From Chrysemys picta bellii (taxonomy: Eukaryota; Chordata; Testudines; Emydidae): DNA of 64,000 bases. The stretch lies in contig NC_088797.1 of the NCBI RefSeq assembly GCF_011386835.1, positions 36,145,583 to 36,209,582 on the forward strand. Direction: 5' to 3'. The position numbers were made by a program, and so were the translations under genes. Shown here one piece after another: positions 22,043 through 34,226 of the stretch. The notes below the pieces were generated by a model. That model had not been told where the DNA came from. It made no database searches and saw only the letters and a list, made by a program, of their open reading frames with translations. Each line of letters begins with the position of its first letter. Position 1 is the stretch's first letter.

Positions 22043-22107
22043 TGGACCAAACTGTGGACAGAGACATGCGTATATAGGTTATGGACCAAACTATGGACAG
22101 AGACATG
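22043..22107. repeat. Short tandem duplication, period 39 bp
   Basis: TGGACCAAACTGTGGACAGA at 22043 recurs 39 bp later at 22082 with one change, both copies followed by GACATGC. The pair abuts a CR1 tail. Confidence 0.85.
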
Positions 22108-22266
22108 CCCAGGGAAGTTGCGGAATCTCAATCATTGGAGATCTTTAAGAGCAGATTAGACAAACACCTGTCAGGGATGGTCTAGATAATCCTTAGTCCT
22201 GCCATGAGTGCAGGGGCCTGGACTAGATGACCTCTCGAGGTCCCTTCCAGTCCTATGATTCTATAA
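22108..22266 (+). mobile_element. CR1 LINE 3' end
   Basis: The text CAGGGAAGTTGCGGAATCTC, GGACTAGATGACCTCTCGAG and TCCCTTCCAG followed by TATGATTCTATAA is the canonical CR1 3' terminus. The copy is 5'-truncated to about 160 bp. Confidence 0.92.
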
Positions 22267-22432
22267 TACACTCTGGCTCTGGAAACATGGCAAGTTTAAG
22301 GGAAATATTGTGGTGACAATGCCACAAAGTTGTGCCATTGTACCTGCCCTCCATTTGAGGCATAAACCCCAAACCAAGTGCCCTCAACCACCCAAGAAAT
22401 GTTGGTTGTCTACTAGATCAGCACTCAAGGAA

Positions 22433-22701
22433 GTGGACTGTTGAAACTGCAGTGGGGAGCGTGCCTCCCAGCTGGGGTAGAAAGACTTGTGTGAGACTAG
22501 TGTGCTAAAAATAGCAGTATGGATGTTACAGCACCAGCCTGCCCAGACTCCCTGGGTCCAAGCTCAGGTGGCTAGCCCATGCCATTACCTGTCCTGCAAC
22601 CACCACACTGCTATTTTTCGTGTGCTAGCTTAAGCAGAGATAGAGCATCTTGATCTACCCGGGCTGGGAAGCATGCTCCCAGCTGCAGTGTAGACGTACC
22701 C
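22433..22701. mobile_element. Palindromic MITE, 269 bp
   Basis: The arms pair over most of their length: CTGCAGTGGGGAGCGTGCC and CTGCTATTTTTCG on one side, GCATGCTCCCAGCTGCAGTG and CTAAAAATAGCAG on the other. The outer edge GTGTAGACGTACCC is typical of this turtle family. The copy interrupted at 5209 appears related. Confidence 0.8.
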
Positions 22702-22756
22702 ATAGGTGCATCTGAAAATCCAGGTCAGTCCTGAATTGGGTAGAGATATCAGGAAG

Positions 22757-22960
22757 GGAAGAAGGATGTCCAGTAGTTAAGGGCAATAGCTCAAGACTCA
22801 GGAGATCCAAAGATTTAATTCCCTGCACCACCACAGACTTTCTGTGTAACCATGAGCAAATCAGTCTTTCTGCACCTCAATTTCCATATGCAACATGGGG
22901 ACAGCAGTACTTCCCAACTTCACAGGGTTATTTTAAGGATACTCCAGTCATGGAAATCAT
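22757..22960 (+). repeat. MIR-like SINE
   Basis: In order: a tRNA-like front (CTCAAGACTCAGGAGATCC, with TTTAATTCCCTGCACC in the B-box position), the core CTTTCTGTGTAACCATGAGC, CTCAATTTCCATATGCAACA, and CTTCACAGGGTTATTTTAAG. This is the full MIR order. Confidence 0.8.
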
Positions 22961-23756
22961 AGGATCAGGACCCACCATATTCTTTTTGGTACATATGCTC
23001 CCCACAACTGAGTAGGTAAGAGGGAGACCGATGTACATGGAATGGAATCTGGGTACAAGAAGAGGAAAAGCAACCACACAGTAGCCCTACAACTACGCCC
23101 CCATCTGGTCCTTCAGTGGCTCCAATGTAGATGATCAGCTCTGTATGGCCAGAGAGACATAAGTTGAGGGAAGGGTGGAAAATCTAGGACATCCTACAAA
23201 GTACATGCCCCTCCGAAGGCAGTTTAAGTTACAGTGCCAAAAAGGGTTATAGAAGATGTTGGTTCCCCCTCCTAAGCTTTTTCCAAACTGTGGAGCAGTC
23301 TGTGGAAGGTAGTTGGTGAGGTGGTGACAAAAAGCTATACTCGTACTGCAGGGGAGGAAGAACCATGGTGGACTATACCAGGGGCAAGCAGTAGGAGCCT
23401 GGATAGATTGAGACCATCAGAAACTGCCCTCATTTATGCAGCTCTCATTCTTTCACTCAGTCTACTGCCCAAGCCCCCTCTTCTGATGTTAGTCCCACCT
23501 TCTGGCCAAGAATAGCTGTGACACTGCGAGGACTGATACTTCCCTCTTCCACATGTTTTATGGCCAAAGAGTACCACATCCCCCTTAATACCTATTTGAT
23601 AATAAATATAGATGTTCTTGTTTTCTAGGAACTACTTTGTTACAGACTGAGCACTGTCTTCCATGTCCTAGTCTTCCATTTCTTTAATAAATAGATAAAT
23701 AAATAAATCACCCATTTGGGATCCATCTGACAAAAATGACAACACCCCATTCTGGA
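22961..23756. other. Unannotated sequence
   Basis: No gene or clear repeat recognised. Confidence 0.5.
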
Positions 23757-23892
23757 GAACATAAATAGCACCTGGGAACAGGGACTATCTTTTTGTTCTG
23801 TGTTTGTACAGCACCTAGCACTGTGAAATCCTTGCCCATAGTTAGGGCTCCTAGATGTTATGGTAATACAAATAAATAAATAAATAAATAAA
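23757..23892 (+). repeat. L2-like LINE 3' tail with TAAA microsatellite
   Basis: The text ACAGGGACTATCTTTTTGTT, TTGTACAGCACCTAGCACTG and TAGGGCTCCTAGATG, ending in (TAAA)n at 23871-23892, is a widespread 3' tail resembling L2/MIR ends. Further copies lie at 29855, 30905, 32462, 48492 and 55617. Confidence 0.75.
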
Positions 23893-24444
23893 AATAATAA
23901 TGTGTGTCACCTGGTCAAATACAGCAATGTGCTTCCACCACAGCAGCGCACAAAATCTGTTTTTCCTTCTGAGGCGGATTTCAAATCGTTTGAATCTACC
24001 CTGTTTACTTTACACAAATCCTGTTTCTTCCTTACAGATGGATACGATCTGTCAGGGACCGGGAACATTTTATCCCATAGCAAAACTTGTTTAAAGTACC
24101 ATCTGTTCTTCCTGCAAGGGCACACTAATGCCAGAAACTATTTAACATTCCATCTATTCAGAGCATATATTGGTTAGTTTATTGTGAAAGTGGAGTAAGG
24201 GATAATTTTGAGCCTAACAATAGACTTTTTATTGGCATTTTCCTTAAAAAACAAACAGTATCCAATATGCATTAACACACAACGTTAAGCAGCAAAAATA
24301 CACCATGATCTGGACCATAATGGGCTTGACCCTGTTGCCATCAAAGTCAATGGGAAGGCTTTCCACTAAGTCCAGTGGCATTTAAACTATCCCACTTCAT
24401 TGGCCCAGATTTATTGGTGTTTATCTAGAGTAACTCCTCTGATA
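23893..24444. other. Unannotated sequence
   Basis: No gene recognised. The words AAAGTCAATGGGAAGG near 24340 suggest an old palindromic repeat. Confidence 0.45.
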
Positions 24445-24708
24445 GGCCTGGTCTACACTGGGGGGGAATACCGAAGCTGAAGTCGATGTATCTTATTCCG
24501 ACTTACCTCCCGTCCTCACGGCGCAGGATCGACGGCCGCAGCTCCCCTGTCGACTCCGCTAGCGCTGCTTGTTCCGGTGGAGTTCCAGAGTCAACGGGGA
24601 GCGCGTCGAGGATCAATATATTGCATCTCGACAAGACAAGACGCGATATATCGATCCCCGATAAATAGATCACTACCCGCCGATACGGCGGGTAGTCTGA
24701 ACATACCC
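24445..24708. mobile_element. Harbinger-like MITE, 264 bp
   Basis: Starts GGCCTGGTCTACACT and ends GGTAGTCTGAACATACCC, flanked by ATA on both sides. Inside are CpG-rich inverted segments (GACGCGATATATCGATCCCC and its partner near 24606) and the hairpin ACCCGCCGATACGGCGGGT. A related copy lies at 54997. The superfamily is inferred from the 3-bp duplication and end sequence. Confidence 0.8.
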
Positions 24709-24830
24709 ATAGAGTCACCCTGATGTAACAGAGCAGAATTTGAACCTGTAGATTAAGCTGATCAATTTTTTTACTACATTCTAATCTACGCTACTTGTTC
24801 TTATATTAATTTCACACACACAATTTTATA

Positions 24831-24844
24831 CACACACACACACA
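24831..24844. repeat. Short (CA)n microsatellite
   Basis: A CA dinucleotide run. Confidence 0.9.
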
Positions 24845-25156
24845 ATAAATATCAGAACACACCATTCGCAACATCTGAAAGAAGCACTAGCCTGTAATTC
24901 ATAAATGGACCTTAACTTGTATCCATTGCTGAAATGTTTAGGTTGCAAAATGATCAGCTACTTTCACAAATGTTAGGAGATTTACCAGTAATAGGACTAA
25001 ATCAACAATTCTGTTACTAACCCAAATATTTTGAGTTAAAATTAAAACTGCCTTTCATTTGTCATCTATACAACAGTGATACATTATACAAATATAGAAG
25101 AAATATCAAAGAAGAAAAAAATAGATGGCCCTTTAAAAACAAATAAATAAATAAAA

Positions 25157-25184
25157 ACACCACACACACACACACACACACACA
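25157..25184. repeat. (CA)n microsatellite
   Basis: About 14 CA units following an A-rich stretch with AAAT repeats. Confidence 0.95.
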
Positions 25185-26804
25185 AAAGTAAGACTAGCTA
25201 TGGAAATCTGCCTGATGTTGCAGGATTCCTAGGGACAAACATTGATCTCAATGAACATGCAACTCCAGTTGTGGCATTAATGAGAGTCGAGTGAGCTACG
25301 CTCCACATGCCACTGTCGGAGAATAACAGAGTTCTCACTTTTTGTTTGGGTACAGCAAATCAGATACTTTATTTTCTGCTTCCACACCACAGTGAAAATG
25401 TAATCCTTAATAATCAAAGACTGCCATGTACCATATCACTACACGTAAAAAAGCTAGTCAAGATCACCAGCTAATAGCCTGATCTAGTGATAACTATTAG
25501 TATCAGAGGTTGATTCACGTCAAGTTTTCTATAAAGTCATTTTTAAGCAAAGCAAGACAAGTACATATACTACTGGATTACTCCATTCCCATTATATCTT
25601 AGAGAGAAAATTCCATATTCCTATGAGAAATTCACTGTAGCAGAGAAAGTTATCCAAACACTTACTATTCCCACAAAAAATGCAGACATTTTTCATCACA
25701 TCAGATACTTGGTTCTTGGGAATGGGGGGGAGGAGGAGAGAAAAAGAACTTGTGAAGTGGTAAATGTGTCAAAAATCTAAAATTACTTGGAGGTTTTCTG
25801 CAGTACAATCATCCTTTATGCGTATATAGCTCAGCTCATATGGCTTACATTCAGCCTGTCACACTGAATCATGACTACTTCTTGACTTGCATTAAACAAA
25901 AACAAAACTTAATTTTCACTTCAGTATGTGAGATAAAAACTTCTCTGAATTCACAGTCAAAAGGCCAGAAGCAGTGTTAGAAATAATTGTTTTTCTGAGA
26001 CGCTCACTTGTGAGGAACGGAAAAAAATAGCTCATTTGAGTTCTGACTAAAATACAAAACATACACATTTTGTTTATGAAGTATTTTGCAGTAAACTCTA
26101 CTGCAAAGGGCTTTGTTCATGTGCAGTGTAGCCAAAGCTTTTAGTTAATACACTGCTAAAAGAACACATAGTAAATCCTTCCAAGTCTGCTGAAGTCTTT
26201 ACTGTATCAAACAGACGACATTTAACAATAGCTTTAAAACTGTGATTAACATTTAGAAAGTAAATTTGGAGAACAAAGTCAGTACAAAGTTAAGGGATAA
26301 TAACACAGTAAGGTATAATCTCTACTATAAGCAAAACAGATAATATAAAGCAAAACTAAAGCTAAAGCCAAGTTATTTCATACTAGTCACAATAAATTCA
26401 CTACAAGCATCTAGTTAACCATGATTTCTGCTAACCTGTAGATGTGCAGGACTGTAGATGCAGTTAAATTTTCCTATAACCTTTTGTCTGCAGTCATGTT
26501 ACTAGTGCTCTGTTTCCAAGTGTTTCTTACACTCACAAGTTCCCTTTCCCAGCTCTATCCTAGGAACTGCCCAGATTTTGTGGTGTAATCTGAGCAGGGA
26601 AGTACCATGTGCCTATGATATGGTTAATTCACTTCTTACCCCCTGTGATGTGTAAGGAAACAGCTTAGAGTTTCAAAGGACTGTTCTCTGTCCTGTCGAT
26701 CCAGGTATAATGAAAGGCAGTACTTTTGTATCTGACAATTTAGACTTTCATTTGGCATCTTGAAGTCAGAAACTGATACTACTACAAACTACAATCATTT
26801 TAAT
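25185..26804. other. Unannotated AT-rich sequence
   Basis: About 1.6 kb with no recognised gene or repeat. Confidence 0.5.
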
Positions 26805-26904
26805 ATAAACTTCCCCAGGGCCTGATTCTTCAATCCTGCCATATGCAAAACTCCCACTGACTTCTCTAGGAGGTCCACACATAGGGGCTTGCAGGATAAC
26901 CTGG
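26805..26904. repeat. Old palindromic MITE remnant
   Basis: GGGCCTGATTCTTCAATCCTG and GGGGCTTGCAGGAT flank a centre with CTCCCACTGACTTC, which resembles the palindrome at 52589 in degraded form. Confidence 0.45.
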
Positions 26905-29854
26905 AAGAAACCAACTCTTATTAGCAGCCTAAGGGCTAACTTATTGCTCGAGGGGAGAGTAAATGTGACAATCATCAACTTGGCCAGCACTAAGGACTGA
27001 ACTGGGGACCCTAAATTACCAGCACAAGCCTTTATAGCTTGAACTAAAAATCTAGGCTCTATAGGTGGGAGCTTAAACAGACTCACTTCCATTGTGTATG
27101 GGACAAATAGGAAGACATTCAACACACACTGACCAGTTGGTTACATCAGGGCAGGAGAGGGTCTTCAGTGCCCCAGTGCTGGAAGCGTTATGCCTGTGGA
27201 CGCTGGATGTAGCATGCTGAGCAAGGCAGCAGCGCACTTTCCAGTGCTGCCCACCAGGGTTTCCCAGTGCAGGGGGAGTGCAGAGTGTGCCCAAAAGCAC
27301 TCTTTGGTGGTGTGTGCAGTGGAGGAAGCACAACACATCTCCCCTCCCCCCGTGTTCTATCTTAGGGTTTTGAACTTGTGCCCATCACCTTAGTATCTGA
27401 ATGCCTGGAGCGCAAGCGGCCGGGTTACCAACTTAAAGACAGTGATAATTTCACCCTCAATAGTGAACTTTGGCCTTTTGACTCCAACAGCTCCCATAGC
27501 CCTTTGGTGGTACTGTAATTCCTTTTGCATCAGTTTACCAAAAGTCTGTGCATTTTGGAAGTAAAAGCAAAATGGAGCCATACTGTCAATGGACTCCTCA
27601 AATGCTGGCAACATTCTAGCTGAGAAATCAGGTCACCTTCTTCTGCCTGTCGACATTTTTCTATTACATTTCTTTTTTGTATTTGATTCACTTTGTATTA
27701 AAACTGTCAAAAATCAAGTATAAATGATTCAATGCCTGTAGAGCAGAATTACGGAGAGGTGGAAGTAGCTCTTTCTGACCAAGTACCTCTTTAAGGGTGA
27801 TAATGTACCTCAGTATAGAAGTACACCTATATACGTAGGGAAGATAGCGTACCTCAGTATATAGGCAACTCTATAAGTAGGGAAGAACTACATGAGAAAT
27901 GGCTCAAGGAAAAAAACTGCTTCATCAGCCCCATGACCCCATCTACACTAAGAAGAAGGTCCATGGGACTATCCCACCTACAGTGACTGGCCACCCACAA
28001 ATGACATATGTCGCAAATCACACGTTGTTTATCCCCTGGTACCACCAACAAGTATACTGGAGGGAAAGTGGGACCATGCTGCACAGTAGCTTTACCCCTC
28101 TTCAATGTCTCGAGAAAACTCCATGTTGATGCATTTTCTTACCACTTTGTCACTGAGTGGGAGAATACAGTCAGAAGACATCCTTTTGTCTCTTCACATT
28201 AATAATCTGGGACCACATTCACGGCTATGTTCCAGCAGTTTTGTTCCACTCCAGCAATGTAAAGGAGTCCTAAACCCAATTTAGCTGGTCAGATAAACTG
28301 GATTGATGACTACTTCACATTGCCTGCATTGCACAAAGCAGGCACAGGAGATCAGTGAAATTGGCACTTCAAAATAACTCCTCCTTGCCATCTAATCCAG
28401 CCAACAATGATGGTCATAATCAGCACAGACCTAAAGCCCATATAATTTTATGAAAAATGCTCATTTGATGCTGCTGTGTGTTTGAATACATAATCTAGAT
28501 TTCTTGAAAAGAGTAAGAACTAGAAACTGATGATCTTGTTTCTCCAGACAGACTCTTGCAAGAAAACAGCATGTAAAGTAATCCACTGTCAATATCACTT
28601 TCATGCTGCCACTCCCCAATTGCTCATACATTTTCAAGTAAATTACACAAGCAAAGCAAAGAGGATACAACCCTATCTGGCAATAATTCACGAGCAAAGG
28701 GGTGGAGGCTTCCCAGCCAGGCTAAGACAGTGAGACATGGAGGGAAAGCTATATCATCTTTGAAATGCTCACCAAGGAACAGCTGCAACAGAAGATTAAA
28801 GGAGAGCAACAGTCAGGGATCATGGAGGAAGGAGAATCTGAGACATCAAGGCGACGGAACAAACAGGAATATAAACGCTCTGAGAACAGTAACTCTTGGC
28901 CAGAATAGTGCAAAGCAAAGCAATTATGAATTTGCTTGCTTTTAATTTTTTGTCATTCATTTTTAATGGAGCTTGGTGGTAACACCTGCTTTTTATAAGA
29001 TAATTTGAAGCGCCATATAAGTAACATAGGAACTCACTTCCCATCTGCCCAGCTCCTCATACTGTAGCCTACTGAGAGAAACTGATTTGTTCTAAAGTGA
29101 AGGCGTTAGTTCTGTGTGACTGGAGATCCTCCAGTTGATTAATTAACTAGCTTATTTGAGCTGTTCAGAAAAAAAAATAAATAAAAAAACAATTGTAGAA
29201 ACCCTTTATAATAGATTTAAGAGTTATATTACCATTCAAGAATTCTTATCTTGCTCAGTCATCATGATTATAGGCTACAAAGCAACAAAAAAAGGGAGTA
29301 GACAGAGGGATTTTAGTGTTTAGGAATAATTACAAATAGAAATCTCTAAAACCAGAAATCCACTTTTAATCTACACATCAGGAAAAACAACTTGCTACTC
29401 TACCAACATGCCTCAGTCTTGCTTAGAAGAGACCAGCAAGGTGCAAGGAATCAGTGATTTCTGTGACGTAAATGCTTGTTTAAGAACTTAACTGAAGCCA
29501 CCAGTATACGTCTCAAATTGCCAAGCAGCCATCACATGATAATCACTTTTAGCCATTGGATTGCTCTGTGTCTCAACCAGTGCTCTAGAAGGATCCAGAT
29601 TCTGTAACCAATAACCCAAGCTGTGGAGTGCCCCAGTGTCAAGGAGTTCACTGTTTACTTGGAGGGCCGCATCCCCTCTGACACAGAATGAGAATTTAAC
29701 TCCTTCTGTGCTAGATAATGTTAATGGCACAATACTCACCTTCACTGCTGCACATACTAGGTACCTCTTCCTTTACCGTTCATTTACATAGCGGTTCTCT
29801 ATTATATTGTTGCTGGAGCACATTCCTCTTCTGGCAGCAGATAGGATCAAACAT
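26905..29854. other. Unannotated sequence
   Basis: About 3 kb with no recognised gene. A degenerate tandem pair lies at 27805-27887, with units containing GTACCTCAGTATA and TAGGGAAGA. The 76-codon frame at 27899-28129 and the 87-codon frame at 27073-27336 show no known domain. Confidence 0.45.
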
Positions 29855-29985
29855 GTTTATTATGATTATTTATTCACATCCTGATATTGCCTGAAGGCCC
29901 CAGTCAGGATCAGGGCCCACCGTTCTAGGCACTCGACAAACTGAAATAGACGTGATCCCTGCTCTGAATGGCTGACAGTCAAAAT
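29855..29985 (-). repeat. L2-like LINE 3' tail, reverse orientation
   Basis: TTATTATGATTATTTATTC, CCCCAGTCAGGATCAGGGCC, TCTAGGCACTCGACAAACTG and GTGATCCCTGCTCTGAATGG form the reverse complement of the family at 23757. Confidence 0.75.
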
Positions 29986-30519
29986 AGATTCTCAGAGCCA
30001 AGTTCAGATCTGGTACTTGTGAGTACAACTCCCTGGGGACTTTTGCCGGCCTACAGCATTAAGGGCCAAGTTCAGACACGGTGAAGACCTTACAGCTTGT
30101 TCCCTGCTAACCTCAGGTTTCATTTTTGCTGTAGTTCCAGGACAGAGTTTAAATCAATAAGATGTTGAGCATGAGAGAGAGTCTGATCACCATCCTATCT
30201 AGAAAACTCACACTTAAGAATTCAGAAATGCTTCATTTTATTAGCCATTTGTGCCAGGCTAGAATTTGCTGAAATTATGATTCAGACCTTGTACTTCTGT
30301 AGTACCTCTCATCTAAGGATCTCAAAGCAGTGTATGAGCTGATGAATTTTCACATTAATTCTGTGAGTAACTAAGAGATACTTGGGGATTCACCAAAATG
30401 AAGTCAGTTCTGGGGTGGAAATCAGCAACTTTTTAACTAATTTCACAGAAGTAAAAAACAAAAACACAATGAGCTGAAAGTGCCAGAGAAATTTAGCTGG
30501 AATGTAATTGCCTGTGCCC
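29986..30519. other. Unannotated sequence
   Basis: No gene or clear repeat recognised. Confidence 0.5.
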
Positions 30520-31035
30520 ATATCATGCCAACACACTACGGACTTGTGAGGCCCTTCATGGCCTACCCATTTTCTATTATGCAATGGGGACATTAACTAC
30601 CATCCTCCATTCTGCCAATGATACCAGTCTTCATTGCCTATTTGTCAAATTTCCCCAACAAGCACCTTCAATGCTCCATCTCATGCCATCCCTAATGCCC
30701 GAGAAGAGTTCTCAATAAAAATCCACAAAGTCACTATATAGTCTGCCTTCAAATCCCACCTCTGCTATGATGCCTACATTAGACCCAACGACTAAACAAC
30801 AGTCAGGTGTCTAGTGTGCTGTGACCACTGCTTCTCACACTGACCTGAATTGTCTCATTTTTATCTTGTTCTCCCCCCTCTGTTTGCTGTATCTCCTTGT
30901 TGTCTCATCTTATAAGATCTTTGGGACAAGGACCATCTTTTTGTGTTAGATGTTTGTTCAGTGCCTGGTACAATTGGGCTGGGACCTGCAGGGGTCCCTG
31001 TAGTGCCCTGCACTACTGCAATGCAAATAAGTAAA
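30520..31035 (+). mobile_element. L2-like LINE 3' end, longer copy
   Basis: The text GCCCTTCATGGCCTACCC, CCTTCAAATCCCACCTCTGC and TATGATGCCTACATT leads into the shared tail (AAGATCTTTGGGACAAGGAC, TTTTTGTGTTAG, AATGCAAATAAGTAAA). This copy therefore contains part of the LINE 3' region as well as the tail, linking the short tails elsewhere to a LINE. The exact clade (L2, L3 or CR1-related) is not settled by eye. Confidence 0.7.
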
Positions 31036-32031
31036 TCTTTAAGGAAAGACTCATTTGATCTTTAATGGAACAATTAATCCATTTTACATCTGACCCCAAA
31101 TATACCACAGTAAAATAAACTACATAGATAACTTTAGGACAGTACTTAACACCATGCAATGGCATTTTAAAAAGGAAAGCGTAATGTTGCTTTTCCAAAC
31201 ATTGCTTCAGCAGGACCTTTGCTGAAGAACAAAAAGTCAGACCCTTGAAATCTTCCAAACTGGGGCTGAGGGAAATCATCAGTTTTCACAAATTTCAAAA
31301 TAACTGACATTTTGCCTTTGAGTGCACAGGCCTGCCAGCAGACAATATTTCATTGCCAAAATAGGCACAACTCCACTGTGGAACAATTTGCAATGTTCTT
31401 CCTTCGCCTCGGGTAAAAGGGCCATTTTTCCCAGAGTATTCATGCCATTTTCAGCACAAAAGCAGCAATTTGTGATGACATGGCAGAATTTCAAAATGGG
31501 CTAAAGAAAAACAAAGAATACCCTTTGTTTTAGGGAGAAAACAAAGAATTTGAGGAGAAACCACAAAATGTTCAAGAAAAACATTCAACTTTTGATTTTC
31601 CAGTCCTGTATTGCCAGCTATGAGACTTTTCTCACAGCTCTAATATCCATGTCAATAGGAAGGGGGGAAAGTAGCTTTATACTGATTACAATCACTCCTG
31701 CAAATTAAAATTCTAGACAATAAAAAGAGAATAAAACAGGAGTCCACCCAGATAAGTCATTTTTCTAGAACTCAGTTCCCTTTAATGGAAGCATCTATAA
31801 TTTAGTGATCAGGAAGTAGAGCATAGAGACCTTGGCGGAGGAGGAGAGGGGACAACAAAAACAAATGAGCCACCACACTCCTAATACACCAGGCTCCAAT
31901 CCTGCAAATTATAAAACATGGGCAAACAGCTGCACTCACTCAGAATTTCATTGACCAAAATGGCATCCTCACTGAAGCACAGCAGCCCACTTACATCCTA
32001 TCAATTGCAGGACTGGAGTCCAATAGTTTCC
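31036..32031. other. Unannotated sequence
   Basis: No gene or clear repeat recognised. Confidence 0.5.
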
Positions 32032-32043
32032 TATCACAAGGAT

Positions 32044-32254
32044 CAACAGACGGTCCTGTGGCACCTTTGAGACTATCAGAGGTATTGGGAGCATAAGCTT
32101 TCGTGGGTAAGAACTTCACTTCTTCAGATGCAAGAAGTGAGGTTCTTACCCACGAAAGCTTATGCTCCCAGTACTTCTGTTAGTCTCAAAGGTGCCACAG
32201 GACCCTCTGTTGCTTTTTACAGATTCAGACTAACACGGCTACCCCTCTGATACT
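32044..32254 (+). mobile_element. Foldback (Penelope-like) element with both arms, 211 bp
   Basis: An antisense arm (32044 to about 32140) is followed by a sense arm ending ACACGGCTACCCCTCTGATA. The arms share GGTGCCACAGGACC and GGGAGCATAAGCTTTCGTGG. Perfect 12-bp duplications TATCACAAGGAT flank it (32032-32043 and 32255-32266). Each arm has a hammerhead-like core: CTGAAGA, then A, a helix closing on CCCAC, GAAA, AGC-TTAT-GCT and C. In the sense arm the first box is disrupted at the junction. Confidence 0.88.
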
Positions 32255-32266
32255 TATCACAAGGAT

Positions 32267-32461
32267 GTTATGGATAGCAGCATATTTGATTCAGATCAAC
32301 AAGTTTTGACAGAACTAAAAGACAATTAAAACCCATGGTAATGTTTTATTTTAAAATTTCAGTAGAGGCTATTTTCTTTTTAATGAAAGAATATTCCCCA
32401 GCAATGTTTGCAGCTTAATCACTGCAGCATTATTTTAGTGCATGAGAACCTGTCAAAGTTG
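32267..32461. other. Unannotated sequence
   Basis: AT-rich, no recognised feature. Confidence 0.5.
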
Positions 32462-32575
32462 ATGATGATTGTAGTAGTAGCTAAGGACCCAATCATAGTC
32501 CAAGACCCCAGAGTACTAGGCATTACACAAAACACATGACAGTCCCAGCCCCTGGGAACTTGTTATCTAAGTAAA
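32462..32575 (-). repeat. L2-like LINE 3' tail, reverse orientation
   Basis: GGACCCAATCATAGTCCAAG, TACTAGGCATTACACAAAAC and AGTCCCAGCCCCTGGGAACT are the reverse complement of the shared tail. Confidence 0.65.
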
Positions 32576-34088
32576 AAACAAAGTAACCAAAAATTATAAA
32601 CAAAAGTGAAACTGACTTGGTTTTTTTGTGGGGAAGGGGTCTAAGTTGAAAGATCTGTAGAAAACAGCGAAAGGTAAAGTAGATATTTTAAACGAACACA
32701 TTTTAACAATCTAAGCTGTTATCAGTAACATAGCTAAGGAAATGTATTGGTATATAGTTGTGTTTAACTTGACAGTGCTATTTTATTCCTAAATTTCAAA
32801 ACAAGCAACTGACAGCCCAGAGCCAAGAAGAGAAGCTGTAAATATAATTGCTCATGTACCTTAACATATCTTATATATTTGAGACTCTTAAAAGTTCCCT
32901 ATTGAACAGAATACAGATTTCAAACACTTAGCTCATCCTCTGTCACACTGTTCTATGAGGAAGAAATCAAAGTGATCCTAAATAATATGAAATGAATGTA
33001 GAATCCCAAAAGGACATATCCCTCTCTGGTGATGTGCTCCAGATATTAATCTTGACATTTTACAAAAAAACAAAAGATTAAACACGCTTTTTTCCTCAGG
33101 GCAAATTCTTCCAGCATCAAAGCAGGATGTCATGTCAGTAACCCAAGAGCATGCCAGAAAGCAAAATGTATTTACAACTTTGCCTCCCATGTTTAAAGGC
33201 AAATTGCAGCATATTATAACATACTAGAATTCATATTACTGAATGAATCCATTGACACTTACTTATCAATGCAGGATCCAGAGGTAAACTCCAAAGCTTT
33301 TTGCATAGGAAAATCCACTGCTGTTTCAAGTGATTTCCCTTTCAAGTTTCCAGCATTGTTTAAAATGTGACTCACATTATCCCTAGTTTTCTATTTCTGT
33401 TAAGGTTTTGGGTTGGTAGATCCTGTTGATTACAAAGGGTTTTTTAGAAGGAGGGAGTCACCTAAGGCCAGATCTTGTTGCCTTCTTTACAGCCACCGAG
33501 TCCGACTCAGTTATTGGGGCAATTCTCATCACTACAGAAAGTATGATTTGGGCCTTGGATTAGGGACTTGACTAGAAGGGAAGTTATCTGTGGTGGCATA
33601 CACCCTGTGCAACCCTCAAATCAATGGCATTGCACAGGGGATAAAAACCAGGGCAGAATGTGACTCTACACAATACAACTAGCACTAGTCGCCTCCCAAC
33701 TTCAACAAAGCCAATCGTGTATGTTGTAAAGGAAATTTTGAAAGAATAACTTTAAAAATAAAATAAAATAAAATAAAATATAAATAAATAAATAAATAAA
33801 TAAAAATAAATAAATAAATAAACAGAGGGTTTTGTATCTAAACTAAGATCTGGCATTCCTTTCGCATGCAAAATTCAGTGGCGTTATGCATGAATGCAAG
33901 TCAGCTGGAACGGGTCCCTTACATTTAATGATACAGTAAAAAGCAAACCTTAAAACAAACTAAATAAGCAAATGCAATCATTTGCAATATCACTGTAAGC
34001 AGACAAACTTCTTAATCTTTTAAAATATTCAATTCTTTTCTAAACAAAGCCAAATGAATTACATGGTTATTTTTAATTTCTTAAATCA
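32576..34088. other. Unannotated sequence with an A-rich microsatellite
   Basis: AT-rich sequence with no recognised gene. It contains the microsatellite at 33753-33822. Confidence 0.5.
33753..33822. repeat. (AAATA)n/(TAAA)n microsatellite
   Basis: About 70 bp of AAATA units followed by TAAA units with one interruption. Confidence 0.95.
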
Positions 34089-34096
34089 GTATGTGT

Positions 34097-34218
34097 TAGG
34101 CTGACCAGACAGCAAGTGTGAAAAATCGGGATGGGGGTGGAGAGTAATAGGAGCCTATATAAGAAAAGGCCCCAAATATCAGGACTGTCCCTATAAATCA
34201 GCATATCCGGTCACCCTA
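34097..34218. mobile_element. hAT-type MITE, 122 bp
   Basis: Ends TAGGCTGACCAGACAG and ATATCCGGTCACCCTA are inverted repeats. Perfect 8-bp duplications GTATGTGT lie at 34089-34096 and 34219-34226. The TAGGGT-type end is shared with the 782-bp element at 5297. Confidence 0.93.
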
Positions 34219-34226
34219 GTATGTGT

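Noticed and set aside
24831..25184. CRISPR-like or regulatory repeat array
   Set aside because: These are simple CA microsatellites in vertebrate-type DNA with no spacer structure.
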